A stretch of DNA of 49,776 nucleotides. Source: Clostridiales bacterium UBA3680 (GTDB lineage: Bacteria > Bacillota > Clostridia > Lachnospirales > CAG-274). Shown here in pieces: positions 14,730-23,067 of this stretch (position 1 is its first letter; every line of letters starts with the position of its first letter). The translations under genes and the position numbers were made by a program. The stretch lies in the NCBI GenBank assembly GCA_002372875.1, contig DFJD01000001.1, positions 1-49,776 of the forward strand, written 5' to 3'. The notes below the pieces were generated by a model. It was given only the letters and a program-made list of their open reading frames with translations. It made no database searches and was not told the origin of the DNA.

Positions 14730-16436
14730 ATGGCTACAGAAATTAAAAACGAAAATAATGATACAGTCAAAGAAGATAAAAACACTACCTTGGTAAATAC
14801 AAACAAAAAAAGAAAAAACGGCAACTTTATATATGTTATTATCATTGCTGTTATAGTAGTTTCCGCTTTGGTATATGTTGCGTTTAAGGTAAAGAGTATT
14901 TCAGAACTTGGCAGTGAAGGAATAGTATTTTCAAATGATTATTCCGTGTCCTCAAAAACTGATTTTTCCGTATCAAAGGATACAATATTCTTTTGTACGA
15001 AGGACGGATTGTCCGTACTGGACAAACAGGGAAATGTATCATGGACAGATACATTTTCACTTAATTCTCCCGTTCTTTTGACAGATGGCGGATTTGCGGG
15101 AGTTGCTGATGAAAACGGACACACTCTTTCGGTCTATAATTCATCGGGAAAACTTTATTCCTGCTCTACCGATGGTGCAATAACTACGTTTGCCGTTAAT
15201 CCAAAGGGATATAGTGGTGTAATATATCAGAATAATACAGACAGTGATTATATTCTTGATATTTATTCCGCATCCGGAGAACTTTTAACACAAGGAAGAT
15301 ATATTATTGAAGATGGTATTCCCACATGCATTGATATATCCGATGATGGAAAGTATTTTGCCGTAGGTTTTATAAATATTAAAAACCTAAAGCCTACATC
15401 GGGCATTTCATTTTTCTATTCCGATAAAGATTCGGCTAAACTTGCAGACAACAGTGACGGTATGTTTTCTGCATTAAACCTTGATACTAATATCATTGCT
15501 TCCATGCGATTTATGCCGGATAACAGCTGTATTGTTGTAACGGACAATTATATGCTGAATATAGGCGGTGGAAACGCTAAAACATATGTTGAAAATTGGC
15601 GTGTGGATTTTTCTTCATATATTACTGCGGCAAAAATTATAGATAATGAGTATATCGCACTCGCATTTGGCACATCCAAACAGCTGACAAGTGAAGAAAA
15701 AGAAGAAGAAAAAGAGAAAGAAAACTCTGTATATTGCTATAATTATCGAAACGGCAAACAAACATGTGCCGTAACTCTTTCGGCACCCGCAAATGAACTT
15801 CACGGTTCCCTCGAAGCTTTTATTGTCGGTTGTGATAATAATTACGAGGCTTATGATATAAGGGGTAAGAAGCTTTGGTCGTATTCCGCACTTCAACCTG
15901 TAAATAATATAAGCTTTTATAATAAGCTTACAAAAGTTATCATCGCCACGACAAACAAACTTACGCTCTATAATATTAAAAATGGTTCAAATCTTATCGA
16001 TTCGGTTTCGGAAATAAAAACAAATAAGCAAGAAGATAACACGGAAACACAAAGCAGCGATACGGAAAAAAATACAGAAGACATTACAGAGGAAACAACT
16101 CAAAAGAAAGAAAAAACGACATCCGAAGGAGAACAAACAGATTCGGAGGAACAATTATCCGATGATACTCAAAATGAAGATGTACAATATGACGGAGAGG
16201 TTCAGTATACCGATAACGAACAATATGTTGATGATACGCAATATAACGATGATAGTCAAAGCAATGAAGAACCGTCATATCAACAAGAGGAGATTATTCA
16301 AGAACCGATAGTACAGGATGCTCCCGTACAAGAGGATGATTCCTCGGTTGAAGAAACTCCGCAACAGGAGGTTATAGTAGAGCCTCTTGTAGATGAAGCT
16401 CCTGCGGCAGATGCTGAAAACAGTGAGCAACAATAA
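14730..16436 (+). CDS. DUF5711-like membrane-anchored beta-propeller protein
   Basis: A 568-residue protein. A short Lys-rich cytoplasmic segment is followed by one membrane helix (about residues 33-52) and an extracellular domain of PQQ/WD-like blades (about 65-420; for example DKQGNVSWTD, YSASGELL and ISDDGKYFAVGF). The last 130 residues are a low-complexity Glu/Gln/Asp/Thr tail with repeated QY-D units, probably unstructured and outside the membrane. It resembles the DUF5711 family of Clostridia in layout; the function is unknown. It heads a run of tightly spaced genes with cvpA-like, yigZ-like and mscS-like members. Start chosen by the GGTGA upstream and the fit of the membrane segment. 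Confidence 0.7.
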   Translation: MATEIKNENNDTVKEDKNTTLVNTNKKRKNGNFIYVIIIAVIVVSALVYVAFKVKSISELGSEGIVFSNDYSVSSKTDFSVSKDTIFFCTKDGLSVLDKQGNVSWTDTFSLNSPVLLTDGGFAGVADENGHTLSVYNSSGKLYSCSTDGAITTFAVNPKGYSGVIYQNNTDSDYILDIYSASGELLTQGRYIIEDGIPTCIDISDDGKYFAVGFINIKNLKPTSGISFFYSDKDSAKLADNSDGMFSALNLDTNIIASMRFMPDNSCIVVTDNYMLNIGGGNAKTYVENWRVDFSSYITAAKIIDNEYIALAFGTSKQLTSEEKEEEKEKENSVYCYNYRNGKQTCAVTLSAPANELHGSLEAFIVGCDNNYEAYDIRGKKLWSYSALQPVNNISFYNKLTKVIIATTNKLTLYNIKNGSNLIDSVSEIKTNKQEDNTETQSSDTEKNTEDITEETTQKKEKTTSEGEQTDSEEQLSDDTQNEDVQYDGEVQYTDNEQYVDDTQYNDDSQSNEEPSYQQEEIIQEPIVQDAPVQEDDSSVEETPQQEVIVEPLVDEAPAADAENSEQQ

Positions 16437-16444
16437 GGGCAATT

Positions 16445-17152
16445 ATGAATATTTTTTTTGAACCTTATATACTTGATGCACTTTGTGTATTGATTATTAT
16501 TCTGTTTATTGCAATAGGAATGAAAAGGGGATTGATAAAGTCGGCATTAAGTGTTTTTTCATCATTTATTGCTTTCTTTTCTTCGGCTACTTTAAGTCCG
16601 TATATTTCGGCATTATTAAGAAATACCGAGACTTTTGAGATTTTGACCGAAATGGTCGCAACTAAACTTGCTATTTCGGGCTTTATTGAAAACGGCACTG
16701 TCTCCGTAACGGAAAAAGCAATAAGCTCTTTAAATTTGCCGTCTGTATTCATTCAAACATTGATAAATAACAATAATTCGGTCGTATATGATATTTTGGG
16801 AGCAGAAGATCTATCAGGCTACATTTATAAGTATATAGCTAATATGATAATGAATATCGGAGTAACCGTTATCTCATATATAATTGTATATGTGGGAGTA
16901 CGAGTAATAATGAAGTTACTCGGTATCTTAAAAAATATCAGCATTATTTCTCAGATGGATAAAATAGGTGGGGCAATAGCAGGATTGCTTACGGGAGTTT
17001 TCTTTATGTGGATATTGCTTGCCGTTTTGACCCTCTTTGTCGGCTCACCTAACTTTAATGCTTTATTTCAAGCAATTCAATCTTCTGTCATAACGAAAGA
17101 ATTATATTCAACGGATATTTTTGTGTCATTGGTTTTTAAATTCAGGGTGTAA
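16445..17152 (+). CDS. CvpA-family membrane protein
   Basis: A 235-residue protein with four membrane segments and the CvpA/colicin V production arrangement: an N-terminal helix pair (residues 8-58) with GMKRGLIKSAL, and a C-terminal pair (about 135-210) with MDKIGGAIAGLLTGVFFMW. In other bacteria CvpA relatives affect envelope homeostasis and toxin export. Compared with E. coli CvpA (about 162 residues) it has a longer middle loop. It starts nine bases after the propeller gene and ends three bases before the YigZ-like gene, so it is cotranscribed. Confidence 0.8.
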   Translation: MNIFFEPYILDALCVLIIILFIAIGMKRGLIKSALSVFSSFIAFFSSATLSPYISALLRNTETFEILTEMVATKLAISGFIENGTVSVTEKAISSLNLPSVFIQTLINNNNSVVYDILGAEDLSGYIYKYIANMIMNIGVTVISYIIVYVGVRVIMKLLGILKNISIISQMDKIGGAIAGLLTGVFFMWILLAVLTLFVGSPNFNALFQAIQSSVITKELYSTDIFVSLVFKFRV

Positions 17153-17154
17153 CG

Positions 17155-17784
17155 ATGGATTCTTATATTACCGTTAAAAAAAGCGGTTCCGCCGAAATAA
17201 TTGAAAAGAAATCGCGGTTCATAGCTCATATTTTTCCCGTAAACGGTGAGGAAGAAGCAAATGAAATACTGACCTCAATTAAAAAAGAATATTGGGATGC
17301 ACGTCATAATGTGTACGCCAGAAGAATAGGGGTAAATAATCCAAATCAACGTTACAGTGATGACGGAGAACCTTCGGGAACTGCAGGTCTTCCGATTCTT
17401 GAGGTGCTTACATCAAAAAATGTAACTAACACCATGGTGGTCGTTACAAGATATTTCGGTGGGATACTTCTTGGCACGGGTGGATTGGTAAGAGCCTATT
17501 CAAAGGCCACACAGCTTGCTCTTGATACTGTCGGCCTTGTAAAAATGACACCGTTTAAAAAAATAATTATCAAGTGCAATTATTCTTTATCGGGTAAAAT
17601 TGAATACACTGTTTTAAAAAATGAAGGCTACATAAAGGATACCATGTATACCGACATTGTTACTTATATAATTACGGTGCCGGAAAACAGAGCTGCCGAG
17701 CTTTGTAAAGCTTTGGTTGAAGTAACGGCTGCCGGGTGTGAAATTGAAGAGGGTTCTTTGGAACTTATGCCGATCGATTTATAA
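17155..17784 (+). CDS. YigZ/IMPACT-family protein
   Basis: A 209-residue protein with the UPF0029/IMPACT N-terminal domain (about residues 15-125): the hallmark RYSDDGEPSGTAG, then VVVTRYFGGILLGTGGLVRAYS. The C-terminal ferredoxin-like domain (about 135-200) is DUF1949. Eukaryotic IMPACT tunes GCN1/GCN2 signalling; the bacterial role is not settled, though a nucleic-acid or ribosome-related function is often suggested. Length is normal for the family. The spacing of three bases on both sides marks it as part of the operon. Confidence 0.92.
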   Translation: MDSYITVKKSGSAEIIEKKSRFIAHIFPVNGEEEANEILTSIKKEYWDARHNVYARRIGVNNPNQRYSDDGEPSGTAGLPILEVLTSKNVTNTMVVVTRYFGGILLGTGGLVRAYSKATQLALDTVGLVKMTPFKKIIIKCNYSLSGKIEYTVLKNEGYIKDTMYTDIVTYIITVPENRAAELCKALVEVTAAGCEIEEGSLELMPIDL

Positions 17785-17786
17785 AA

Positions 17787-18578
17787 ATGGATATTATAAT
17801 TAATTACATTTCAAAAATAATTTTTTCTTTCCTTACCGTTGCAATATGTGTCTTACTGATAAAACTAACGGGGATTGCGATAAAAAGGGCATTAAAAACC
17901 GATAAATCAAATATTAAAACACTGACTACGCTCAGTACATCGTTTGTAAAATATCTTATCTATTTTATCGGTATTTGTATTTTACTTTCAATATGGGGCA
18001 TTAATACAAGCTCGATTATTGCAATCGGTTCTGTTGCTTCCTTAAGTTTTGGTATCGGTGCACAGGATATTATAAAGGATATGCTCTCGGGATTTTTTAT
18101 TCTCACCGAGAACCAGTTTGCCGTCGGAGATATTGTTAAAATTGAAGAGTATACAGGCACTGTCGAGTCCATAGGAATAAGAGTTACACGGTTGAGAGGA
18201 CTTGACGGAGATGTGTATATTATCCCCAACGGACAGATAGAAATAGTTACCAATATGTCTAAAAGTTATAACCGAGCGGTTGTTGATGTTTCGGTCTCGT
18301 ATAACGAGGATATTGATAGGGTGATATTGATTCTTAATGAAAGGTTAACAGAAATATTTGAAAACAATATTATAACAGCCTTAAAAAATAAGCCTAAAAT
18401 TCTCGGAATAAATGAATTGGCTCAAAGTGCGGTTATACTCAGAATTGTTGCCGACTGTGAAGTGGGCGAGAATTGGAATATAGAAAGACAACTGAGAAAA
18501 GAGGTTCTTTGCCTATTCAAACAAAGAAATATAGAAATACCTTATAATTATTTGAATATAGTGCAAATACAAAAATAA
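17787..18578 (+). CDS. MscS-family mechanosensitive channel
   Basis: A 263-residue small-conductance mechanosensitive channel. Three membrane segments lie at about residues 8-28, 50-72 and 78-100. The pore helix has the typical small-residue pattern (GSVASLSFGIGAQDIIKDMLSGF), and the beta domain begins NQFAVGDIVKIEEYTGTVESIG, with IPNGQIEIVTNMSKS. This is close to the family size and would release solutes on hypo-osmotic shock. It ends the run of close genes starting with the propeller protein. I see no extra sensor domain. Confidence 0.93.
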   Translation: MDIIINYISKIIFSFLTVAICVLLIKLTGIAIKRALKTDKSNIKTLTTLSTSFVKYLIYFIGICILLSIWGINTSSIIAIGSVASLSFGIGAQDIIKDMLSGFFILTENQFAVGDIVKIEEYTGTVESIGIRVTRLRGLDGDVYIIPNGQIEIVTNMSKSYNRAVVDVSVSYNEDIDRVILILNERLTEIFENNIITALKNKPKILGINELAQSAVILRIVADCEVGENWNIERQLRKEVLCLFKQRNIEIPYNYLNIVQIQK

Positions 18579-18620
18579 GTGTTTCCTTAGTGATGCATCA
18601 TATACGGAAGGAAAAGATAA

Positions 18621-19169
18621 TTGAAGATTAGACAATTGTTAGTCGGATTTATACTTTTTCCGGTAGTTACAATTTTTGGAGGATGTGCGCAGACACAAGA
18701 AAAAGCTTCCATAGATGTACAAGAAACGGAAAAAACAACGGAATTGGTTGTTGAACAAAGTTCTTCAAGTACTGTTACCAATGATACCGATTATATAGTT
18801 CCCGACCCAAGTGAGTGGGAAAAACATCCCGTGGTAGGTATAGTACAGCCGGGATATTATAAATGTGTATCACAAATAAAAGAGAATGAGACCTATGAAG
18901 AAATGATTGAGCAGCGTGATATTGCAAATAAGGGTTATTTGGTAATTAATGAAGACGGCACAGCTATTTTAGATATTGACGGAGAAAAAACAGAGTACTT
19001 TTATGACAAAAATAACTTCTATTTAGGTGAAGATTCAGACAGAGTTAATGGTATCCCTTACATATATATGGGAGGAAGAATTGTTGTTGATAACGGAACA
19101 ACGATAATACAATATTTGAAGCTTACCGATGAAGAAGCAGAGAATTTGAATCAATATCATCCTTATTAA
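18621..19169 (+). CDS. predicted small lipoprotein
   Basis: A 182-residue exported protein. The start is TTG at 18621, after GGAAGG at 18606-18611; no ATG fits the signal peptide. A hydrophobic stretch (residues 5-19) ends in IFGGC, a plausible lipobox with Cys near residue 21, though Phe at -3 is less usual than Leu. After a Thr/Glu/Ser-rich linker (to about 55) comes a compact domain (about 65-165) with GYYKCVSQIKENETYEEM and DGTAILDIDGEKTEYFYD, like the beta-sheet domains of small clostridial lipoproteins. I do not recognise a function. The gap to the MscS gene is 42 bases and includes a small TGATGCATCA palindrome. Confidence 0.7.
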   Translation: MKIRQLLVGFILFPVVTIFGGCAQTQEKASIDVQETEKTTELVVEQSSSSTVTNDTDYIVPDPSEWEKHPVVGIVQPGYYKCVSQIKENETYEEMIEQRDIANKGYLVINEDGTAILDIDGEKTEYFYDKNNFYLGEDSDRVNGIPYIYMGGRIVVDNGTTIIQYLKLTDEEAENLNQYHPY

Positions 19170-19198
19170 AAATATGGTTTAGTATAGGTAAATTTTTC

Positions 19199-19255
19199 TT
19201 GACAATGCCCGCACTATATGGTATTCTACTATAGACGCGGGTCGTCTTTTTTTTT
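19199..19255 (+). promoter_or_regulatory. rpmG-operon promoter with adjoining hairpin and T-run
   Basis: TTGACA (19199-19204), 17 bases, TATTCT (19222-19227). A 5-bp hairpin AGACG/CGTCT (19233-19237 and 19243-19247) with a T run to about 19255 lies exactly where transcription should begin. It looks like a very early terminator or a pausing site, but the stem is short and its place at +1 makes normal termination doubtful. Confidence 0.6.
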
Positions 19256-19288
19256 GTGTATACTTTATTCGAAGGAGAGGTGAATTAA

Positions 19289-19438
19289 ATGAGAACGAGA
19301 ATCACATTAGCTTGTACAGAATGCAAGCAGAGAAATTACGATACCATGAAGGATAAGAAGGTTCATCCGGACAGAATGGAGACTAAGAAATACTGCAGAT
19401 TCTGTCGAAAGCATACCTTACATAGAGAAACAAAATAA
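19289..19438 (+). CDS. rpmG: 50S ribosomal protein L33
   Basis: A 49-residue protein preceded by AAGGAGAGG (19272-19280). It has the L33 pattern: RTRITLACTECKQRNYDT at the N-terminus and YCRFCRKHTLHRETK at the end. The two cysteine pairs (CTEC and CRFC) make it the zinc-binding type, as expected for Firmicutes with enough zinc. It is first in the rpmG-secE-nusG order typical of this phylum. I read the frame base by base: start ATG 19289, stop TAA 19436-19438. Confidence 0.97.
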   Translation: MRTRITLACTECKQRNYDTMKDKKVHPDRMETKKYCRFCRKHTLHRETK

Positions 19439-19464
19439 GCGTTGCCTTACAGAAAGGGAAAACT

Positions 19465-19725
19465 ATGGCAGATAAAGTTGAAGTTGCCGAAAAGGTAGCT
19501 AAAAAAACGGTCGACAGTGCCAAGGGCTTCAACCTTAAGGATTTTGTTAAGGCACATGTAGGTGAGTTCAAGAGAATAGTATGGCCAAGCAGAAAGACAC
19601 TTGTAAAGGAAACTATTTCCGTTATAGTGATCTCGGTTATCTTAGGGGCAATTATTTTTCTACTTGACACCGGTTTCCAAGCAGGCTACGATGCTTTGGC
19701 GAGACTTGTTTCCGGTCTTGCATAA
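19465..19725 (+). CDS. secE: preprotein translocase subunit SecE
   Basis: An 86-residue SecE, the small subunit that clamps SecY. It has an amphipathic helix with GEFKRIVWPSRKTLVKETISV (residues 36-56 in parts) and one membrane segment (about 53-75). The N-terminal 30 residues are charged. It sits 26 bases after rpmG and 24 before nusG. ATG is preceded by AAAGGGAAA. Confidence 0.95.
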   Translation: MADKVEVAEKVAKKTVDSAKGFNLKDFVKAHVGEFKRIVWPSRKTLVKETISVIVISVILGAIIFLLDTGFQAGYDALARLVSGLA

Positions 19726-19749
19726 TTAAAAATCAAATGAGGTTTGATT

Positions 19750-20292
19750 ATGTCCGAGCATGATAATGACAACACATTCAGATGGTATGTAATTCATACC
19801 TATTCGGGTTACGAAAATAAGGTCAAAAAAGATATTGAAAACATGGTCGCAAATCGTAGCCTTCAAAGTAAAATCGGAATAGTCGATGTTCCCGTAGAAA
19901 AGGTTGTTGAAGTAAAAGAAAACGGCCAAAGGAAGGAAGTCGAAAGAAAGAAATTTCCCGGCTATGTCCTTCTCAAGATGATAATGGACGATGAAACATG
20001 GTATGTCATCAGAAACACAAGAGGTGTTACTTCATTCGTAGGTCCCGCATCAAAGCCGGTACCATTAAGTGAAGATGAAGTTGAGTCCATGGGTCTTGAA
20101 AAAGGTGAAATTATCGACACAAATATCAAAGTTGGAGATACCGTTCAGCTTACGGAAGGCGGTTTTAAAGACAGCATAGGTACCGTAAGCGAGGTCAACG
20201 TACAAAAGCGTACAATAAAGGTTCTTATTCAGGTCTTTGGAAGAGAAACACCTATGGAACTTGATTTTGGACAGGTACAGCTTTTAGATTGA
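19750..20292 (+). CDS. nusG: transcription termination/antitermination factor NusG
   Basis: A 180-residue NusG linking RNA polymerase with Rho or the ribosome. The NGN domain (residues 1-115) has WYVIHTYSGYENKVKKDIE, FPGYVLLKM and VRNTRGVTSFVG-like segments; the C-terminal KOW domain has GDTVQLTEGGFKDSIGTV. ATG at 19750 is preferred over an in-frame TTG two codons earlier because GAGG (19739-19742) is then seven bases away. The conserved place just before rplK suits its cotranscription with the ribosomal genes. Confidence 0.95.
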   Translation: MSEHDNDNTFRWYVIHTYSGYENKVKKDIENMVANRSLQSKIGIVDVPVEKVVEVKENGQRKEVERKKFPGYVLLKMIMDDETWYVIRNTRGVTSFVGPASKPVPLSEDEVESMGLEKGEIIDTNIKVGDTVQLTEGGFKDSIGTVSEVNVQKRTIKVLIQVFGRETPMELDFGQVQLLD

Positions 20293-20351
20293 TGTTTACG
20301 ATTTTATTCCTCGGAGCGATTTGATTGCTTTTGGGTACATTTACCCTTAAA

Positions 20352-20380
20352 GTGGGAGGGAAGATCCCGCTAATTACCAC
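20352..20380 (+). promoter_or_regulatory. L1-binding RNA motif before rplK
   Basis: GTGGGAGGG (20352-20360) and TACCAC (20375-20380) form an outer GTGG/CCAC helix with a small inner hairpin (GGGA/TCCC). The same pair of strands, GGUGGGAGG and AUACCACC, makes the base of the 23S rRNA L1 stalk (helix 76). The motif ends five bases before AGGAGG (20385-20390), so L1 bound here could block ribosome entry. L1 is a known autogenous repressor of L11-L1 operons. Confidence 0.75.
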
Positions 20381-20400
20381 ATATAGGAGGTTGCTTTAAA

Positions 20401-20826
20401 ATGGCAAAAAAAGTTACAGGATACATAAAGTTACAGATTGCAGCAGGTAAGGCTACACCCGCTCCTCCCGTAGGTCCCGCCCTCGGTCAGCATGGTGTAA
20501 ACATAATGGGCTTTTGTAAGGAATTTAATGAAAAGACCGCAAAGGATGCCGGTTTGATTATCCCTGTTGTAATCACTGTTTATCAGGATAAGAGCTTTTC
20601 ATTTATTACAAAAACTCCCCCTGCTGCAGTTCTTCTTAAGAAGGCTTGCAAGATAGATAAGGCATCGGGAGTTCCCAATAAAACAAAGGTTGCAACTATC
20701 TCAAAAGCAGAGGTTCAAAAAATTGCAGAGCTTAAAATGCAGGATCTTACAGCTGCCAATATTGATGCGGCAATCAGCATGATAGCAGGTACTGCAAGAA
20801 GTATGGGTATTGTTGTAGAAGATTAA
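20401..20826 (+). CDS. rplK: 50S ribosomal protein L11
   Basis: A 141-residue L11, part of the GTPase-associated centre of the large subunit. Conserved segments: KKVTGYIKLQIAAGKATPAPPVGPALGQHGVNIMGFCKEFN at the N-terminus in order, and SKAEVQKIAELKMQDL with AGTARSMGI near the C-terminus. Length is exactly that of the family. AGGAGG lies 10 bases before the ATG, next to the L1-like RNA motif. Confidence 0.98.
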   Translation: MAKKVTGYIKLQIAAGKATPAPPVGPALGQHGVNIMGFCKEFNEKTAKDAGLIIPVVITVYQDKSFSFITKTPPAAVLLKKACKIDKASGVPNKTKVATISKAEVQKIAELKMQDLTAANIDAAISMIAGTARSMGIVVED

Positions 20827-20836
20827 TTTAAGCACA

Positions 20837-20866
20837 GTGGGAGGGATACGCTCCCGATATTACCAC
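20837..20866 (+). promoter_or_regulatory. second L1-binding RNA motif, before rplA
   Basis: GTGGGAGGG (20837-20845) and TACCAC (20861-20866) repeat the motif found before rplK, with the same outer GTGG/CCAC helix but a changed loop and inner stem (GGGAG/CTCCC). Conserved strands with a different apical loop suggest selection on the fold. It ends two bases before AAGGAGG (20869-20875) of rplA. See the rplK copy for the comparison with 23S rRNA. Confidence 0.75.
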
Positions 20867-20882
20867 ATAAGGAGGAACTATT

Positions 20883-21578
20883 TTGAAAAGAGGAAAGAAA
20901 TATCTCGAAAAATCCAAGCTCATTGACAGAGCTACACAATATGACGTTGATGCCGCGTGCGCACTTATCCCTCAGGTAAGTTCAGCTAAGTTTGATGAGA
21001 CTGTTGAGGCTCACATTCGTTTAGGTGTTGACTCAAGACATGCCGACCAGCAGGTAAGAGGTGCTGTTGTTCTCCCTCACGGTACAGGTAAAACTGTTAG
21101 AGTTCTTGTTTTTGCAAAGGATGCAAAGGCTGATGAGGCTAAGGCAGCAGGTGCTGATTTTGTAGGTGCTGACGATATGGTAGCTAAGATTCAGCAGGAG
21201 AACTGGTTCGACTTTGATGTAGTCGTTGCAACTCCCGACATGATGGGTCTTGTAGGTCGTATCGGTAGAGTCCTTGGTCCTAAGGGTCTTATGCCCAACC
21301 CCAAGGCAGGTACCGTAACAATGGATATAACAAAAGCTATTCAGGAAATCAAGGCAGGTAAGATTGAGTACCGTCTTGACAAGACAAACATAATTCACGT
21401 ACCCGTAGGTAAGGTTTCCTTCGGTGCAGATAAACTTAAGGATAACTTTAAAACACTTATGGATGCAATTATTAAGGCAAAGCCCGCAGCCGCAAAGGGA
21501 ACATATCTTAAGAGTGTTGTGCTTACAACAACAATGGGCCCCGGAATAAAGGTAAATGCCGCTAAGATCTCCGAATAA
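20883..21578 (+). CDS. rplA: 50S ribosomal protein L1
   Basis: A 231-residue L1, which forms the mobile L1 stalk and represses its own operon. It starts with TTG at 20883, seven bases after AAGGAGG; no in-frame ATG near the expected N-terminus (KRGKKYLEKSKLID) exists. Landmarks: GRVLGPKGLMPNPKAGTV (about residues 127-144) and the split domain order typical of L1. The last gene before a strong terminator. A weak start codon on an L1-regulated gene may help keep L1 low. Confidence 0.97.
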   Translation: MKRGKKYLEKSKLIDRATQYDVDAACALIPQVSSAKFDETVEAHIRLGVDSRHADQQVRGAVVLPHGTGKTVRVLVFAKDAKADEAKAAGADFVGADDMVAKIQQENWFDFDVVVATPDMMGLVGRIGRVLGPKGLMPNPKAGTVTMDITKAIQEIKAGKIEYRLDKTNIIHVPVGKVSFGADKLKDNFKTLMDAIIKAKPAAAKGTYLKSVVLTTTMGPGIKVNAAKISE

Positions 21579-21596
21579 AATATACACGACCCGCAA

Positions 21597-21625
21597 AACC
21601 GCAGACAATGATCTGCGGTTTTTTT
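21597..21625 (+). terminator. terminator of the rpmG-rplA operon
   Basis: AACCGCAGA (21597-21605), 6-base loop, TCTGCGGTT (21612-21620), then a T run to 21625. Eighteen bases after the rplA stop. Confidence 0.92.
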
Positions 21626-21679
21626 GCATTTGGATGAAATATTGATTTTTACCGTTTTATTAAATAACTTCCTAAGAGA

Positions 21680-21708
21680 TTGACAAGTATTAATGTGAAT
21701 GATAATAT
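21680..21708 (+). promoter_or_regulatory. rarA promoter
   Basis: TTGACA (21680-21685), 17 bases, TAATAT (21703-21708), 30 bases before the rarA start, in the gap that follows the ribosomal terminator. Confidence 0.7.
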
Positions 21709-21738
21709 ATACTATGTATATTTATTGGAGGAGATAAC

Positions 21739-23067
21739 ATGGATCTTTTTGAATATCAAGCCGAGGAAAACAAAAGGTCTTCGTCGCCTCTTGCCGCGAG
21801 AATGCGACCTAAATCTCTTGAGGAATTTTACGGACAGGAGCATATAGTCGGAAAGGATAAGCTACTATACCGTGCAATTAAAGCAGATAAGCTCTCCTCA
21901 CTGATTTTTTACGGTCCTCCGGGAGTCGGAAAGACTACTCTTGCATCAATAATAGCAGAGAATACAAAAAGTGTTTTTGTTAAAATAAATGCAACTACAG
22001 CAGGAAAAAAAGAAATTGTTGAAGCTGTTGAAAATGCGGTCACAACTCTCGGCGGTTACGGAAAAAGAACTATTCTGTTTATAGATGAGATCCATCGATT
22101 TAACAAAGCACAGCAGGATACACTTTTGCCTTATGTTGAGGACGGAACGATAATTATAATAGGTGCTACCACCGAGAATCCCTACTTTGAAGTGAATAAT
22201 GCGCTTATTTCGAGAAGTCTTATTTTTGAACTTAAACCTCTTAGCAATGAAGACATTAAACAGGTGCTTAATAGGGCGCTTACCGATAAAGAAAGAGGTT
22301 ACGGTAATTTTAAAATAAAAATCGATCAGAATGCTCTTGATTTTATTTCCGATGTTTCATCGGGTGATTCAAGAGTGGCATTAAACGCTCTTGAACTTGC
22401 TTTTTTGACAACCGAACCGTCCGATGACGGATATATACACATTGACTTGTCTGTGGCAAGTGAGTGTATACAAAAAAGAGTTCTTAATTACGATGCTGAC
22501 GGAGACAATCATTATGATACGATTTCAGCCTTCATTAAAAGTATGAGAGGCTCCGATCCCGATGCTGCCGTATATTATCTTGCTAAAATGCTCTATAGCG
22601 GAGAAGATCCAAAATTTATCGCAAGAAGAATGATCATATGCGCTTCCGAAGATGTGGGTAATGCCGATCCTGTGGCACTTATGGTGGCAACATCTGCAAT
22701 GGAAGCCGTAACGTATATAGGGCTACCCGAATGTAGGATAAATATGGCTCAAGCTGCCGCTTATATTGCTTGCGCCCCTAAAAGTAATGCCGTTGTGTGT
22801 GCAATAGATGAGGCAATGAAAGATGTAGGCTCGGTAAGGACTTCGGGGGTACCAAATCACTTACGAGACAGGCACTACAGCGGAGCTGTAAAAATGGGTC
22901 ATGGCGAAGGTTATAAGTATGCCCACGATTACAAGAATAATTATGTTAAACAACAATATCTTCCGGATGAACTTGTCGGGAAAAAATACTATCGACCCAC
23001 AGATAACGGAAAAGAAGCCGATATAAAACGATGGCTTAAATTTTTGAAGGAGGAAGAAGATGCATAA
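21739..23067 (+). CDS. rarA: replication-associated recombination protein RarA (MgsA)
   Basis: A 442-residue AAA+ ATPase acting at stalled replication forks. Walker A is GPPGVGKTT (residues 58-66), Walker B is ILFIDEIHRFN (about 112-122), and the sensor segment is GATTENPYFEVN with the arginine SRSLIFEL. The C-terminal tetramerisation part includes RGSDPDAAVYYLAKML and ASEDVGNADP, hallmarks of RarA/WRNIP1. GGAGG lies before the ATG. Its last 8 bases overlap the start of the next gene. Confidence 0.95.
   Translation: MDLFEYQAEENKRSSSPLAARMRPKSLEEFYGQEHIVGKDKLLYRAIKADKLSSLIFYGPPGVGKTTLASIIAENTKSVFVKINATTAGKKEIVEAVENAVTTLGGYGKRTILFIDEIHRFNKAQQDTLLPYVEDGTIIIIGATTENPYFEVNNALISRSLIFELKPLSNEDIKQVLNRALTDKERGYGNFKIKIDQNALDFISDVSSGDSRVALNALELAFLTTEPSDDGYIHIDLSVASECIQKRVLNYDADGDNHYDTISAFIKSMRGSDPDAAVYYLAKMLYSGEDPKFIARRMIICASEDVGNADPVALMVATSAMEAVTYIGLPECRINMAQAAAYIACAPKSNAVVCAIDEAMKDVGSVRTSGVPNHLRDRHYSGAVKMGHGEGYKYAHDYKNNYVKQQYLPDELVGKKYYRPTDNGKEADIKRWLKFLKEEEDA

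Noticed and set aside
20300..20350. An L10-type leader before rplK
   Set aside because: The sequence matches the L1-stalk base rather than the L10(L12) site, and rplJ is not in the window.
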